This document shows, piece by piece, positions 1-8,367 of a stretch of 64,000 nucleotides of DNA. The position numbers were made by a program, and so were the translations under genes. This DNA is from Prauserella endophytica. GTDB lineage: Bacteria > Actinomycetota > Actinomycetes > Mycobacteriales > Pseudonocardiaceae. Under the pieces are notes generated by a model that did no database searches, was not told the origin of the DNA, and saw only the letters and a program-made list of their open reading frames with translations. Within the stretch, counting starts at the first letter, position 1; the number at the start of each line of letters is the position of its first letter. The stretch lies in the NCBI RefSeq assembly GCF_005146945.1, contig NZ_SWMS01000013.1, positions 62,001 through 126,000 of the forward strand. Direction: 5' to 3'.

Positions 1-450
1 GGTGCTGACGCGGTCGGCTCCGACGACTTGATCGAGCGCATCCAGGGTGGCTGGCTCGACTTCGATGCCGCGATCGCGACACCGGACCAGATGGCGAAGG
101 TCGGCCGGGTGGCCCGCATCCTCGGCCCGCGTGGCCTGATGCCGAACCCCAAGACCGGCACCGTGACCCCTGCGGTCGGCAAGGCCGTCGCCGACATCAA
201 GGGCGGCAAGGTCAGCTTCCGCGTCGACAAGCAGGCCAACCTGCACATGGTGATCGGCAAGGCCTCGTTCGACGCCGACAAGCTGGTGGAGAACTACGCC
301 GCCGCGCTCGACGAGGTGCTGCGGTCGAAGCCCTCCGCCGCGAAGGGCCGCTACCTCAAGAAGGTCACGTTCAGCACCACGATGGGCCCGGGCATCCCGG
401 TCGACCCGGCGCGCACGCGTGACCTCCTCGCCGAGGACGCGAACGCGTAG
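1..450 (+). CDS. rplA: Ribosomal protein L1, 3' part
   Basis: Large-subunit protein of the L1 stalk, and in many bacteria a translational repressor of its own operon. The window opens inside the gene: the reading frame runs without a stop from base 1, so the true start lies upstream. The visible 149 residues contain the family hallmark [15 protein letters not shown] around residues 42-56 and a C-terminal domain ending in a GPGIPVDP-type segment. The gene is followed within 20 bases by a strong hairpin, so it is the last gene of its operon (rplK-rplA in related genomes). The identity is certain; only the 5' end is missing. Confidence 0.98.
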   Translation, partial: GADAVGSDDLIERIQGGWLDFDAAIATPDQMAKVGRVARILGPRGLMPNPKTGTVTPAVGKAVADIKGGKVSFRVDKQANLHMVIGKASFDADKLVENYAAALDEVLRSKPSAAKGRYLKKVTFSTTMGPGIPVDPARTRDLLAEDANA

Positions 451-469
451 GGCTCCAGGAGCGACGAAG

Positions 470-507
470 GGGGCGGTCACCCGGAACGAACGGGTGACCG
501 CCCCTTT
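470..507. terminator. Bidirectional terminator after rplA
   Basis: Perfect 13-bp stem (471-483 with 491-503, extendable by one pair) closed by a 7-base loop and followed by TTT. It sits between the rplA stop and the stop of the convergent gene ending at 517, so it can serve both transcripts. Confidence 0.85.
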
Positions 508-516
508 CGCTGTGTG

Positions 517-1419
517 CTAGTTGCTGGGACCGGGGCTTGTGGTTTCGCCGGCGTCGGGAGCGGGGTCTGGACAAACCTTCGGGCCGGGCTCATGTCCGGT
601 GATAAGCCACTGGTCGCGCTCGACCTTGGTGAGTGTGAAGATGCCGAGCGCCGGGCCTCCGCTGATTTCGAAGTCACACGAATCGATCCGCAATGTCGTT
701 GCATTGGGATCGTAGTACTGAGGATAGATCGACCGGGAATAGTCGGTGACATGTGACACTTCGGTTTGGAGACCGAGCACAGCTTGACGACAGTCTGGAT
801 AGCCAAGATCCCGGGCGAACTTCTGCTCGATACCGCGGTCGTTGTCGAAGCGGACACACGCGCGCTCGTAACTGCCCTCGGCGACCAACTGGTAGATCTT
901 CTGCACGGCTACGTGTGGTCGCGTGGAGAGGACCTCGTTGGTGTGGTACTTCCCACCGCCCATCTGGGCAGCCGACTTGGTGCTGTCCCCCTCGTCGGAG
1001 CCGAAGAAGTAGTTGTAGGCCCAGGTCAGGGCCAGCGCGAGGAGCAGGAAGAAGATCAGCCAGCCGAGGATCTTCTTGCCGAGCCACCGCAGCCAGCCGG
1101 GCACCCTGCGGCGCGGGGGAGCGGGCGGCTGGTGGATGAGCTGCTGGGTCGCCGCGGGCGCGGGGTGGTACTGCGGCTGCTGGCCGGGTACGACCTCGGC
1201 TCCGCCCTGTCGCTGCGCCTCCTGGAACCTCAGGAAGTCCTGGAACTGCTGGAACTGCTGGAACTGGCGCAGCTGCTCCTGGTCGAGATCGGGGGGCGGC
1301 GACTGGGCGGGTTGCGCCTGCCGGGCGGGTTGGATGTCCGATCCGGGCGCGTGCTCGGACGCCGGTCCCTGCTCGGGGCCGGGCTGTCCGTCAGGTCGCT
1401 GCTCAACCACGTGACCCAT
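517..1419 (-). CDS. Single-pass membrane protein, Pro/Gln-rich N-terminus
   Basis: A 300-residue protein of unknown function. Residues 1-100 are Pro/Gln/Ala rich and include Gln-Phe runs (QQFQQFQDF) encoded by a three-fold tandem CTGGAACTG stretch near 1240-1265. A basic, Trp-containing stretch then leads into one transmembrane helix (about 112-135), followed by a 160-residue outer domain with three Cys near the C-terminal half. The shape (disordered cytosolic arm, one helix, small NTF2- or DUF4878-like outer domain) is common for actinobacterial envelope proteins, but the domain match is inference. The gene is transcribed towards rplA and is not part of the ribosomal operons. The ATG at 1419 is the only plausible start. 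Confidence 0.82.
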   Translation of the reverse strand: MGHVVEQRPDGQPGPEQGPASEHAPGSDIQPARQAQPAQSPPPDLDQEQLRQFQQFQQFQDFLRFQEAQRQGGAEVVPGQQPQYHPAPAATQQLIHQPPAPPRRRVPGWLRWLGKKILGWLIFFLLLALALTWAYNYFFGSDEGDSTKSAAQMGGGKYHTNEVLSTRPHVAVQKIYQLVAEGSYERACVRFDNDRGIEQKFARDLGYPDCRQAVLGLQTEVSHVTDYSRSIYPQYYDPNATTLRIDSCDFEISGGPALGIFTLTKVERDQWLITGHEPGPKVCPDPAPDAGETTSPGPSN

Positions 1420-1460
1420 GATGCCCGCTCGCGCACGGTATGTGGCTCCAGGTCGCCCGG

Positions 1461-1525
1461 CCGGCCGCAGTGAAGGCCACCTTCACAGCGTTCAACGCAG
1501 TGAAGGTGGCCTTCACTGCGGCCGG
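1461..1525. repeat. 65-bp palindromic repeat, copy 1
   Basis: Perfect 25-bp arms (1461-1485 and 1501-1525) surround a second, smaller palindrome centred on base 1493. The core arm reads CAGTGAAGGCCACCTT. The same core recurs near 22808, 49434 and 53600. This copy lies between two divergent genes, unlike the other three. Confidence 0.9.
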
Positions 1526-1562
1526 CGGGAGGGGCGGCGGTGAGGGGGCTCCGCGGGTCACG

Positions 1563-1722
1563 TATGCTGGTCAGCGGTTCTACCGAAGACCGCTGGTCTT
1601 CTCCGGGCACCGCGCCCGGGGAACGAAGGTCCGCAGTACGGCGGGCGGCCCGCGCAGGAGGACGAGGATCGCCACACTGACTCAGTGTGTATCGACGCCC
1701 CGCGCCTGCTGCGCCGGGGCGT
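1563..1722 (+). ncRNA. L10-type leader of rplJ-rplL mRNA
   Basis: The 5' untranslated region of rplJ carries two adjacent perfect hairpins: GAAGACC/GGTCTTC (1585-1601) and CCGGGC/GCCCGG (1603-1619). A 17-bp palindrome follows at 1673-1689. The first hairpin with its flank CTACCGAAGACC resembles the known L10(L12)4-binding leader of actinobacterial rplJ mRNAs, through which L10 represses its own operon. The family assignment is from memory of that motif; the hairpins are seen directly. A possible -10 box, TATGCT, lies at 1563-1568 without a clear -35. Confidence 0.6.
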
Positions 1723-1726
1723 TTGT
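1695..1726 (+). terminator. Attenuator-like hairpin in rplJ leader
   Basis: Stem ACGCCCCG (1695-1702) with CGGGGCGT (1715-1722), a 12-base GC-rich loop, then TTGT. It lies 55 bases before the rplJ start, where a partial terminator or attenuator would control rplJL expression. Confidence 0.5.
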
Positions 1727-1780
1727 CGTGTTGGGGGTCCGGGCGCAGCCAGTGGTCACCAGCCAAGAGAGGAGGCGACC

Positions 1781-2332
1781 ATGGCGAAGCCCGACAAGGT
1801 GGCGGCCGTCGCCGAGATCGCGGACAAGTTCCGCAACAGCTCGGCAACCGTTGTCACCGAGTACACCGGCCTCTCCGTGTCCCAGCTCAGTGAGCTGCGC
1901 CGCGCTCTCGGCGACACCGCCAAGTACCGGGTCGCGAAGAACACCCTCGTCAAGCGTGCCGCTGAGGACGCTGGCATCGAGGGCCTCAACGATCTCTTCG
2001 TGGGTCCGACCGCGATCGCCTTCATCGAGGGCGAGCCGGTCGAGGCCGCGAAGGCGCTGAAGAACTTCGCGAAGGACCACAGCGCCCTCGTTATCAAGGG
2101 CGGCTACATGGATGGCCGCCCGCTCACGGTTTCCGAGATCGAGCGGATCGCCGACCTCGAGAGCCGTGAGGTGCTCCTCGCCAAGGCGGCGGGCGCGTTC
2201 AAGGCGAAGCTGTCCCAGGCCGCCGCGCTGTTCCAGGCGCCGGCGTCCCAGGTCGCCCGCCTGGCCGCCGCGCTCGAGGAGAAGCGCAAGTCCGAGTCCG
2301 GCGACGGCGCTGCCGACACTGCCGAGAGCTGA
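1781..2332 (+). CDS. rplJ: Ribosomal protein L10
   Basis: Base of the L7/L12 stalk (P-stalk) on the large subunit; binds 23S rRNA and several L12 dimers, and represses its own mRNA. The 183-residue product begins [17 protein letters not shown], typical of actinobacterial L10, and carries the N-terminal rRNA-binding domain followed by a C-terminal helix that holds L12. The ATG at 1781 was chosen over upstream in-frame codons because AGAGAGGAGG lies just before it. rplL follows after 50 bases in the same transcript. Confidence 0.97.
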   Translation: MAKPDKVAAVAEIADKFRNSSATVVTEYTGLSVSQLSELRRALGDTAKYRVAKNTLVKRAAEDAGIEGLNDLFVGPTAIAFIEGEPVEAAKALKNFAKDHSALVIKGGYMDGRPLTVSEIERIADLESREVLLAKAAGAFKAKLSQAAALFQAPASQVARLAAALEEKRKSESGDGAADTAES

Positions 2333-2382
2333 CCGAAACACCACCCCCGACCAGCGAGTCGTAACAAGGAAGGAACGCCATC

Positions 2383-2775
2383 ATGGCGAAGCTGAGCACC
2401 GAGGAACTGCTCGACGCTTTCAAGGAGCTGACGCTCCTGGAGCTCTCGGAGTTCGTGAAGCAGTTCGAGGAGACCTTCGACGTCACCGCGGCCGCCCCGG
2501 CCGCCGTCGTGGCCGCCGCCCCGGGTGCCGCGGGCGCTGCCGCCCCGGCCGAGGAGGAGAAGGACGAGTTCGACGTCATCCTCGAGGGCGCCGGCGACAA
2601 GAAGATCCAGGTCATCAAGGTCGTCCGCGAGGTCGTCTCGGGCCTTGGCCTGAAGGAGGCCAAGGAGCTCGTCGAGGGCGCCCCGAAGCCGATCCTCGAG
2701 AAGGTCGACAAGGACGCCGCCGACGCCGCCAAGGAGAAGCTCGAGGCCGCCGGCGCCAAGGTCTCCGTCAAGTGA
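2383..2775 (+). CDS. rplL: Ribosomal protein L7/L12
   Basis: Multi-copy stalk protein that recruits and stimulates the translational GTPases (EF-G, EF-Tu, IF2). The 130-residue protein has the expected three parts: an N-terminal dimerisation segment (1-35), an Ala/Pro-rich hinge (about 38-60) and a C-terminal domain with the factor-binding helix [12 protein letters not shown]. The ribosome site AAGGAAGGA precedes the ATG. It is the last gene before a strong terminator. Confidence 0.98.
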   Translation: MAKLSTEELLDAFKELTLLELSEFVKQFEETFDVTAAAPAAVVAAAPGAAGAAAPAEEEKDEFDVILEGAGDKKIQVIKVVREVVSGLGLKEAKELVEGAPKPILEKVDKDAADAAKEKLEAAGAKVSVK

Positions 2776-2806
2776 CCTGGTAGACCTGGCTGCACAGAGC
2801 ACCGCG

Positions 2807-2844
2807 AAGGGCGGGCATCCGATCACGGGATGCCCGCCCTTTTC
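2807..2844 (+). terminator. Terminator of rplJL operon
   Basis: Perfect 14-bp stem (2807-2820 with 2828-2841), 7-base loop, ending in a TTTT run: a classical intrinsic terminator. Confidence 0.9.
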
Positions 2845-3006
2845 GTGCATCCGGTACCTCGGTGCGTTACCTTGCTCCCACCTTTGACGGTCGCGGCCGC
2901 GTTCCGCTGATCAGAACTGGTGAGTAACCTGTGCGCGCCCGGCTCGTTGCATGTGGGTGACGCAAGCTTCGGGGCGTGCTGCCGCGAATGGGCTCCGGGA
3001 GGTGCG

Positions 3007-4152
3007 ATGGGTGTCGAGGTGGTCATCGAGGGCTTGACGAAGTCCTTCGGCAAGCAGACCATCTGGCGTGACGTGACGCTGACACTGCCGCCGGGCGAGG
3101 TGTCGGTGATGCTGGGCCCCTCCGGCACCGGTAAGTCGGTCTTCCTCAAGTCCATGATCGGCCTGCTCAAACCGGACCGCGGCAAGTGCGTGATCAACGG
3201 CGTCGACGTGGTCACGTGTTCCGAGCGCAAGCTCTACGACGTGCGCAAGCTGTTCGGTGTGCTGTTCCAGGACGGCGCGCTGTTCGGGTCGATGAACCTC
3301 TACGACAACGTGGCGTTCCCCCTGCGGGAGCACACGAAGAAGTCGGAGACCGAGATCCGGCGGATCGTGCTGGAGAAGCTGGAGATGACCGGTCTCTCCG
3401 GCGCGGAGAAAAAGCTTCCCGGCGAGATCTCCGGTGGTATGCGCAAGCGGGCAGGTCTGTCGCGCGCGCTCGTGCTGGACCCCGAGATCATCCTCGTCGA
3501 CGAGCCGGACTCCGGTCTGGACCCGGTCCGCACCACCTACATCAGCCAGCTGTTCCTCGACGTGAACGCGCAGATCGACGCGACGTTCCTGATCGTCACG
3601 CACAACATCAACCTCGCCCGAACCGTGCCGGACAACCTGGGCATGCTCTTCCGCAAGGAGCTGGTGATGTTCGGGCCGCGCGAGGTGCTGCTGACCAGCG
3701 ATGAGCCGGTCGTCAAGCAGTTCCTCAACGGTCGGATGGACGGCCCGATCGGCATGAGCGAGGAGAAGGACTCCGCCACGATGGCCGCTGAGAAGGCCAT
3801 GTTCGAGGCCGGCCACCACGCGGGCGGCGTCGAGGACGTGACCGGGATCCCCGAGCAGATGCAGCCGACCCCCGGGGTGCCGGAGCGGGGAGGCGCGCGC
3901 CGCCGCAAGGACCGCGTGATGCGGATCCTGCACACGCTCCCGCCGGCCGCGCAGGAGGGGATCATCGAGTCGCTGAGCCCCGAAGAGCAGCGGCACTACG
4001 GCGTCCAGCCCCACCACGGCATCACCTCCCAGCGGGGCCAGTTGCCCACCGAGGACGTCGCCGCCCTGCCCGGATCCGGCTGGCGGGAGCCGAGACCGGT
4101 GACCGACACCGACCGCGTTCCACCTCCCTACCCGCAGCAGGGACGTCCATGA
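3007..4152 (+). CDS. mkl: Mce/Mla-type ABC transporter ATPase
   Basis: Cytoplasmic ATPase that energises the YrbE/Mce lipid importer. In the 381-residue product, Walker A is GPSGTGKS (37-44), the signature ISGGM is at 141-145 and Walker B ends in DEPDSGLDP (165-173). A C-terminal extension of about 120 residues beyond the ABC core is Pro/Gly rich and typical of Mkl/MceG proteins. The ATG at 3007 follows GGGAGG; an in-frame GTG at 2920 has no ribosome site and would add a non-conserved stretch. It heads a run of ten same-strand genes. In Mycobacterium tuberculosis mkl also lies between rplL and rpoB, but alone; here the transporter genes follow directly. Confidence 0.93.
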   Translation: MGVEVVIEGLTKSFGKQTIWRDVTLTLPPGEVSVMLGPSGTGKSVFLKSMIGLLKPDRGKCVINGVDVVTCSERKLYDVRKLFGVLFQDGALFGSMNLYDNVAFPLREHTKKSETEIRRIVLEKLEMTGLSGAEKKLPGEISGGMRKRAGLSRALVLDPEIILVDEPDSGLDPVRTTYISQLFLDVNAQIDATFLIVTHNINLARTVPDNLGMLFRKELVMFGPREVLLTSDEPVVKQFLNGRMDGPIGMSEEKDSATMAAEKAMFEAGHHAGGVEDVTGIPEQMQPTPGVPERGGARRRKDRVMRILHTLPPAAQEGIIESLSPEEQRHYGVQPHHGITSQRGQLPTEDVAALPGSGWREPRPVTDTDRVPPPYPQQGRP

Positions 4153-4252
4153 GCGGTGGCGAGCGCAGCGAGGAATCGCTCCAGATGACACAGCGCGGTC
4201 GTGCCTCATGGACGGTCTCGGCCCGCGAGGAACGAGCACGGCGAGGATGTTC

Positions 4253-5047
4253 ATGAGCTCTCGGGCCTCCACGGCCAGGGTTCCCGGCATGGGGATGCTG
4301 CGGGAAACCGGGAAGCTCTTCGCGCTCGGGCTCGACGTCCTACGTGGCATCTTCCAGCGGCCGTTCCAGTTGCGGGAGTTCATCCAGCAGTCCTGGTTCA
4401 TCGCCAGCGTCACGATCCTGCCGACGGCGTTGGTCGCTATCCCGTTCGGCGCTGTCATCTCCCTGCAGTTCGGCTCGCTGGCCCGGCAGCTCGGCGCGCA
4501 GTCCTACACGGGTGCGGGCAGCGTGCTCGCCACGGTGCAGCAGGCGAGCCCGCTGGTCACCGCGTTGCTCGTGGCGGGCGCGGGCGGCTCGGCGATCTGC
4601 GCCGACATCGGCGCGCGCACGATCCGCGAGGAGATCGACGCGATGGAGGTGCTCGGCGTCTCGGCCGTGCAGCGGCTCATCGTGCCGAGAGTGCTCGCGT
4701 GCATGCTCGTCGCGGTGCTGCTCAACGGCATGGTCAGCGTCATCGGTGTGCTCGGCGGCTACTTCTTCAATGTCGTGCTCCAGGACGGCACGCCGGGGGC
4801 CTACCTGGCGAGCTTCTCCGCGCTGGCGCAGCTGCCCGACCTGTGGGTCGGTGAGCTGAAGGCCCTGATATTCGGCTTCATCGCCGCGGTCGTGGCCGCC
4901 TACCGGGGGCTGAATCCGCCACCGGGACCGAAGGGCGTCGGCGACGCGGTCAACCAGTCCGTCGTCATCACGTTCCTGTTGTTGTTCGTGGTCAACTTCG
5001 TGATCACGCTGATCTACCTGCAGGTCGTTCCTGCGAAGTTGGACTAG
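4253..5047 (+). CDS. yrbEA: YrbEA/MlaE-family permease
   Basis: Integral membrane permease of the Mce lipid importer, partner of the second permease and the ATPase. It has five to six hydrophobic helices and the MlaE core segment with IREEIDAMEVLGV (residues about 125-137), the cytoplasmic coupling helix of the family. The start is uncertain: ATGs at 4208, 4247 and 4253 are in frame. I chose 4253 because GAGG lies six bases before it. It is separated by 100 bases from the ATPase gene and followed after 3 bases by the next permease. Confidence 0.9.
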   Translation: MSSRASTARVPGMGMLRETGKLFALGLDVLRGIFQRPFQLREFIQQSWFIASVTILPTALVAIPFGAVISLQFGSLARQLGAQSYTGAGSVLATVQQASPLVTALLVAGAGGSAICADIGARTIREEIDAMEVLGVSAVQRLIVPRVLACMLVAVLLNGMVSVIGVLGGYFFNVVLQDGTPGAYLASFSALAQLPDLWVGELKALIFGFIAAVVAAYRGLNPPPGPKGVGDAVNQSVVITFLLLFVVNFVITLIYLQVVPAKLD

Positions 5048-5050
5048 ACG

Positions 5051-5890
5051 ATGGCCACGTTCTCCCAGAACGCGAAGAAGCTCGCGAACCGTCCACTCGA
5101 GACGCTCGACGTCCTCGGCGACCAGATGTCGTTCTACCTGCGCGCGCTCGCGTGGGCACCGCGAACGATCCGGCGCTACACCAAGGAGGTGCTGCGCCTG
5201 CTCGCCGAGGTCAGTTTCGGCTCGGGATCGCTGGCCGTCATCGGCGGCACGGTCGGCGTCATGGTCGGCCTCACGCTGTTCACCGGTGTGCTCGTGGGTC
5301 TGCAGGGATTCTCGGCGCTCAACTCCATCGGCACCTCGGCGTTCACCGGCTTCCTCACGTCGTTCTTCAACACCCGTGAGATCGCGCCGCTCGTGGCCGG
5401 GCTCGCGCTGTCGGCGACCGTCGGCGCCGGGTTCACCGCTCAGCTCGGCGCGATGCGGATCTCCGAGGAGATCGACGCGCTCGAGGTGATGGGCGTGCCG
5501 AGCCTGCCGTACCTGGTGACCACGCGGATCATCGCCGGGTTCGTCGCGGTGATCCCGCTGTACGTGATCGGCCTGCTCAGCTCCTACCTCGCCTCGCGGC
5601 TGGTGGTCATCTACATCTACGACCAGTCGGCGGGGACCTACGACCACTACTTCGACATGTTCCTGCCACCGCAGGACGTCTTCTACTCGTTCCTCAAAGT
5701 GCTGATCTTCAGTGTGCTGATCATCCTGACGCACTGCTACTACGGCTACCGGGCCTCCGGTGGTCCCGCGGGCGTCGGCGTCGCCGTCGGTCGCGCGGTG
5801 CGGCTGTCGATCGTGACGGTGGCCGTGGTCAACTTCTTCATCGGCTTCGCAATCTGGGGCACCGACACGACGGTGAGGATCGCGGGATGA
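5051..5890 (+). CDS. yrbEB: YrbEB/MlaE-family permease
   Basis: Second transmembrane permease of the Mce importer, 279 residues. It shares with its neighbour the ISEEIDALEVMGV coupling motif (about residues 137-149) and a similar helix pattern, so the pair arose by duplication as in all Mce loci. The two together form the membrane channel unit on which the six Mce proteins assemble. Its stop overlaps the start of the first mce gene (ATGA), indicating coupled translation. Confidence 0.93.
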   Translation: MATFSQNAKKLANRPLETLDVLGDQMSFYLRALAWAPRTIRRYTKEVLRLLAEVSFGSGSLAVIGGTVGVMVGLTLFTGVLVGLQGFSALNSIGTSAFTGFLTSFFNTREIAPLVAGLALSATVGAGFTAQLGAMRISEEIDALEVMGVPSLPYLVTTRIIAGFVAVIPLYVIGLLSSYLASRLVVIYIYDQSAGTYDHYFDMFLPPQDVFYSFLKVLIFSVLIILTHCYYGYRASGGPAGVGVAVGRAVRLSIVTVAVVNFFIGFAIWGTDTTVRIAG

Positions 5891-7239
5891 GCCAGGCGAT
5901 GGTCACACTGCGCCGCAGGCTGCTGGGCCTGCTGCTCATCGTGGTGCTCGTGGGCGGCGTGTACCTGAGCATCGCGTTGTACAACAAGAGCTTCTCGAAG
6001 TTCGTCAGCGTCACGCTCGAGGCCGACACGATCGGCAACCAGCTCACCGAGAACTCCGACGTGAAGGTGCGCGGGCTGATCGTCGGCAGCGTCGCGGACA
6101 TCTCGCCGACCGAGACCGGGTCGAAGCTGACCCTGCACCTCGATCCCGGGCAGGCGCCGCTCGTGCCGAGCAACGTGTCCGCCCGGTTCCTGCCGAAGAC
6201 GCTGTTCGGCGAGCGGTTCGTGTCACTGGAGATTCCTGAGCAGGCCTCGCCGCAGGCCCTGCGCGATGGTGACGTGATCCCGCAGGACCGCACGTCCAGC
6301 GCGATCGAGCTGGAACAGGCGCTCGAAAACCTGATGCCGGTGCTGCAGGCCGTCCAGCCGCAGAAGCTCTCCAGCACGCTCACCGCCATCTCCACGGCAC
6401 TGCAGGGCCGGGGTGACGAGCTGGGCGCGACGCTTTCCGAGCTCGGCGCGTACGTCGGCGAGCTGAACCCGCACCTGCCTGCGCTGCAGCAGAACCTGCG
6501 TGAGCTGGCGGAGTTCTCCGACAACCTGTCGGTCGCCGCCCCGGACCTGGTGCGCACCCTCGACAACCTCAGGACCACGAGCCGCACCGTGGTGGAGCAG
6601 CGGCAGAACCTGCAGACTCTCTACGGCAACCTCACCACGGCGTCCACCGACCTGCGGTCGTTCCTCGAGGCCAACTCGGCCAACATCATCAGCCTCGGCG
6701 AGACGGCGAGACCCACCGCCGAGCTGCTCGCGAAGTACTCGCCCGAGTACCCCTGCTTCATCGGGCAGATGGCCGATCTGCTGCCGCGCATCGACGAGGC
6801 GTTCGGCAAGGGCACCGACAGGCCCGGCCTGCACGCGACGATCGAGATCACCACCAACCGCGGGCCCTACATCCCCGGCCAGGACGAGCCGGAGTACGCG
6901 GACAAGCGCGGTCCGCGCTGCTACGCCATGGACGAGTACCCGGACCCCTTCCCGCAGTACCCGCCGGACGGCCCCGTCAAGGACGGCAGCGAGCCGCCGG
7001 AGCCCGCGCGTTCGCAGAACGACGGGCTGAACCCGGCGAACAACGCGGCCAACGCGGGCGGCTACAACGGCAGCGGCACCACGGCGGGCGGCAACCCCGC
7101 CAACACCCCGGCCGAGTACGCGCTGCTGTCGCAGCTCCTCGGCCCGCAGGTGGGCATGGACGCCGCCGACGTGCCCGGCTGGGGCGCGCTGCTGGTCGGA
7201 CCGCTGTATCGGGGAGCGGAGGTGAACGTGCGTGAATAG
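5887..7239 (+). CDS. mceA: MceA-type MlaD-domain protein
   Basis: Envelope lipid-binding subunit of the importer; 450 residues. One N-terminal helix (about 11-30) anchors it outside the membrane and an MlaD domain follows (about 38-115, with VKVRGLIVGSV and LFGERFVSLE). A long helical region with repeated Asn-Leu heptads then forms the shaft of the Mce tube. The last 120 residues are Pro/Gly/Asn rich and contain two Cys that could pair. First of six mce genes; the start overlaps the permease stop. The cargo (fatty acid, sterol or other lipid) cannot be told from sequence. Confidence 0.92.
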   Translation: MSQAMVTLRRRLLGLLLIVVLVGGVYLSIALYNKSFSKFVSVTLEADTIGNQLTENSDVKVRGLIVGSVADISPTETGSKLTLHLDPGQAPLVPSNVSARFLPKTLFGERFVSLEIPEQASPQALRDGDVIPQDRTSSAIELEQALENLMPVLQAVQPQKLSSTLTAISTALQGRGDELGATLSELGAYVGELNPHLPALQQNLRELAEFSDNLSVAAPDLVRTLDNLRTTSRTVVEQRQNLQTLYGNLTTASTDLRSFLEANSANIISLGETARPTAELLAKYSPEYPCFIGQMADLLPRIDEAFGKGTDRPGLHATIEITTNRGPYIPGQDEPEYADKRGPRCYAMDEYPDPFPQYPPDGPVKDGSEPPEPARSQNDGLNPANNAANAGGYNGSGTTAGGNPANTPAEYALLSQLLGPQVGMDAADVPGWGALLVGPLYRGAEVNVRE

Positions 7240-7277
7240 AAAGGGTGGATGTGCCCCGTCGCCTGAGCTGAGTGCCA

Positions 7278-7306
7278 CGAACGCGCTCTCGCCGAAGGCA
7301 CGTTCG
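7278..7306. repeat. Imperfect palindrome between mceA and mceB
   Basis: A 29-bp imperfect palindrome centred on base 7292 with outer arms CGAACG and CGTTCG, in the only sizeable gap (96 bases) inside the mce series. It may be a processing or regulatory hairpin or a single copy of a dispersed repeat; no second copy was noticed in the window. Confidence 0.4.
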
Positions 7307-7335
7307 CAGTCGCGCGTTCAGACGGGGGGCCGGGC

Positions 7336-8367
7336 ATGAGGGGTTTGGCAGCTCCGCTCACCAAGCTGACGATCTTCATCGTGGTCACCGTCGTGTTCAC
7401 CGCGATCCTCGGCATCAGCATCGCCAACGTGAACCTGACCAAGACCAACGCCTACACGGCCCGGTTCACCGACGCCGCGATGTTGCTGCCCGGCGACGAC
7501 GTGCGGATCGCGGGTGTACGCGTCGGCCAGGTGAGCGATGTGCGGATCGTCGATCGCAGGCAGGCCGAGGTGGAGTTCGAGGTGGACTCGGGCCGCAGGT
7601 TGCCTGCCGGGGTCACCGCCACGATCAAGTTCCGCAACCTCGTCGGCCAGCGTTACGTCTCGCTCGACCAGGGCACTGGCCAGCCCGCGGGACAGCTCGA
7701 ACCCGGCGGGAACATCCCGGTCGAGCGCACGAGGCCCGCCCTCGACCTCAACGAGCTGTTCAACGGTTTCAAGCCGCTCTTCCGCGCGCTGGCTCCCGAG
7801 GACGTGAACAAGCTGTCCTTCGAGATCATCCAGGTTCTGCAGGGCGAGGGCGGCACCGTGGAGAGCCTGCTGGCGCACACGGCGTCGCTTACCACGACCA
7901 TCGCCGAGAAGGACCAGGTCATCGGCCAGGTGATCGACAACCTCAACAGCGTGCTGGCCACCGTCAACGAACGCACGCCCCAGCTGTCCGACCTCATCGT
8001 GCGGCTCCAGCAGTTCGTGTCCGGCCTCTCCAGCGACCGCGAGCCGATCGGCGACGCGATCGAGTCGCTCGGCGAACTCACCACCACCACGGCGGGCCTG
8101 CTCGACGAGGCGAGGGAGCCGCTGAAGCAGGACATCGAGGCACTGGGCGTACTGGCGAAGAACCTGAACGACAGTGAGCCGCTCGTGGAGCACTTCATCC
8201 GGTTCCTGCCCGAGAAGGTCACCAGGATGACCGCGACCGCCGACTACGGCTCGTGGTTCAACTTCTACCTGTGCTCCACCGAGGGCAGCGTGCAGATCCC
8301 CGGCCTGATGAGCAAGCCGGTCGAGGTGCCGATCGCCCCGGTCGGCAGGGAACGGTGCATGGGCTGA
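7336..8367 (+). CDS. mceB: MceB-type MlaD-domain protein
   Basis: Second Mce subunit, 343 residues. It has a single N-terminal helix (about 5-27) and an MlaD domain with DDVRIAGVRVGQVSDV and the FRNLVGQRYVSLD signature. A long helical shaft of Leu/Asn-rich repeats follows, and the short C-terminus has two Cys. The start ATG follows GGGGGG closely. The stop codon overlaps the next start (TGATG). Assembles with the other five Mce proteins into a hexameric lipid conduit in the envelope. Confidence 0.92.
   Translation: MRGLAAPLTKLTIFIVVTVVFTAILGISIANVNLTKTNAYTARFTDAAMLLPGDDVRIAGVRVGQVSDVRIVDRRQAEVEFEVDSGRRLPAGVTATIKFRNLVGQRYVSLDQGTGQPAGQLEPGGNIPVERTRPALDLNELFNGFKPLFRALAPEDVNKLSFEIIQVLQGEGGTVESLLAHTASLTTTIAEKDQVIGQVIDNLNSVLATVNERTPQLSDLIVRLQQFVSGLSSDREPIGDAIESLGELTTTTAGLLDEAREPLKQDIEALGVLAKNLNDSEPLVEHFIRFLPEKVTRMTATADYGSWFNFYLCSTEGSVQIPGLMSKPVEVPIAPVGRERCMG

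Noticed and set aside
2911-4458. 515-codon leftward frame over the Mkl ATPase gene
   Set aside because: Entirely antisense to a gene with clear Walker and signature motifs.
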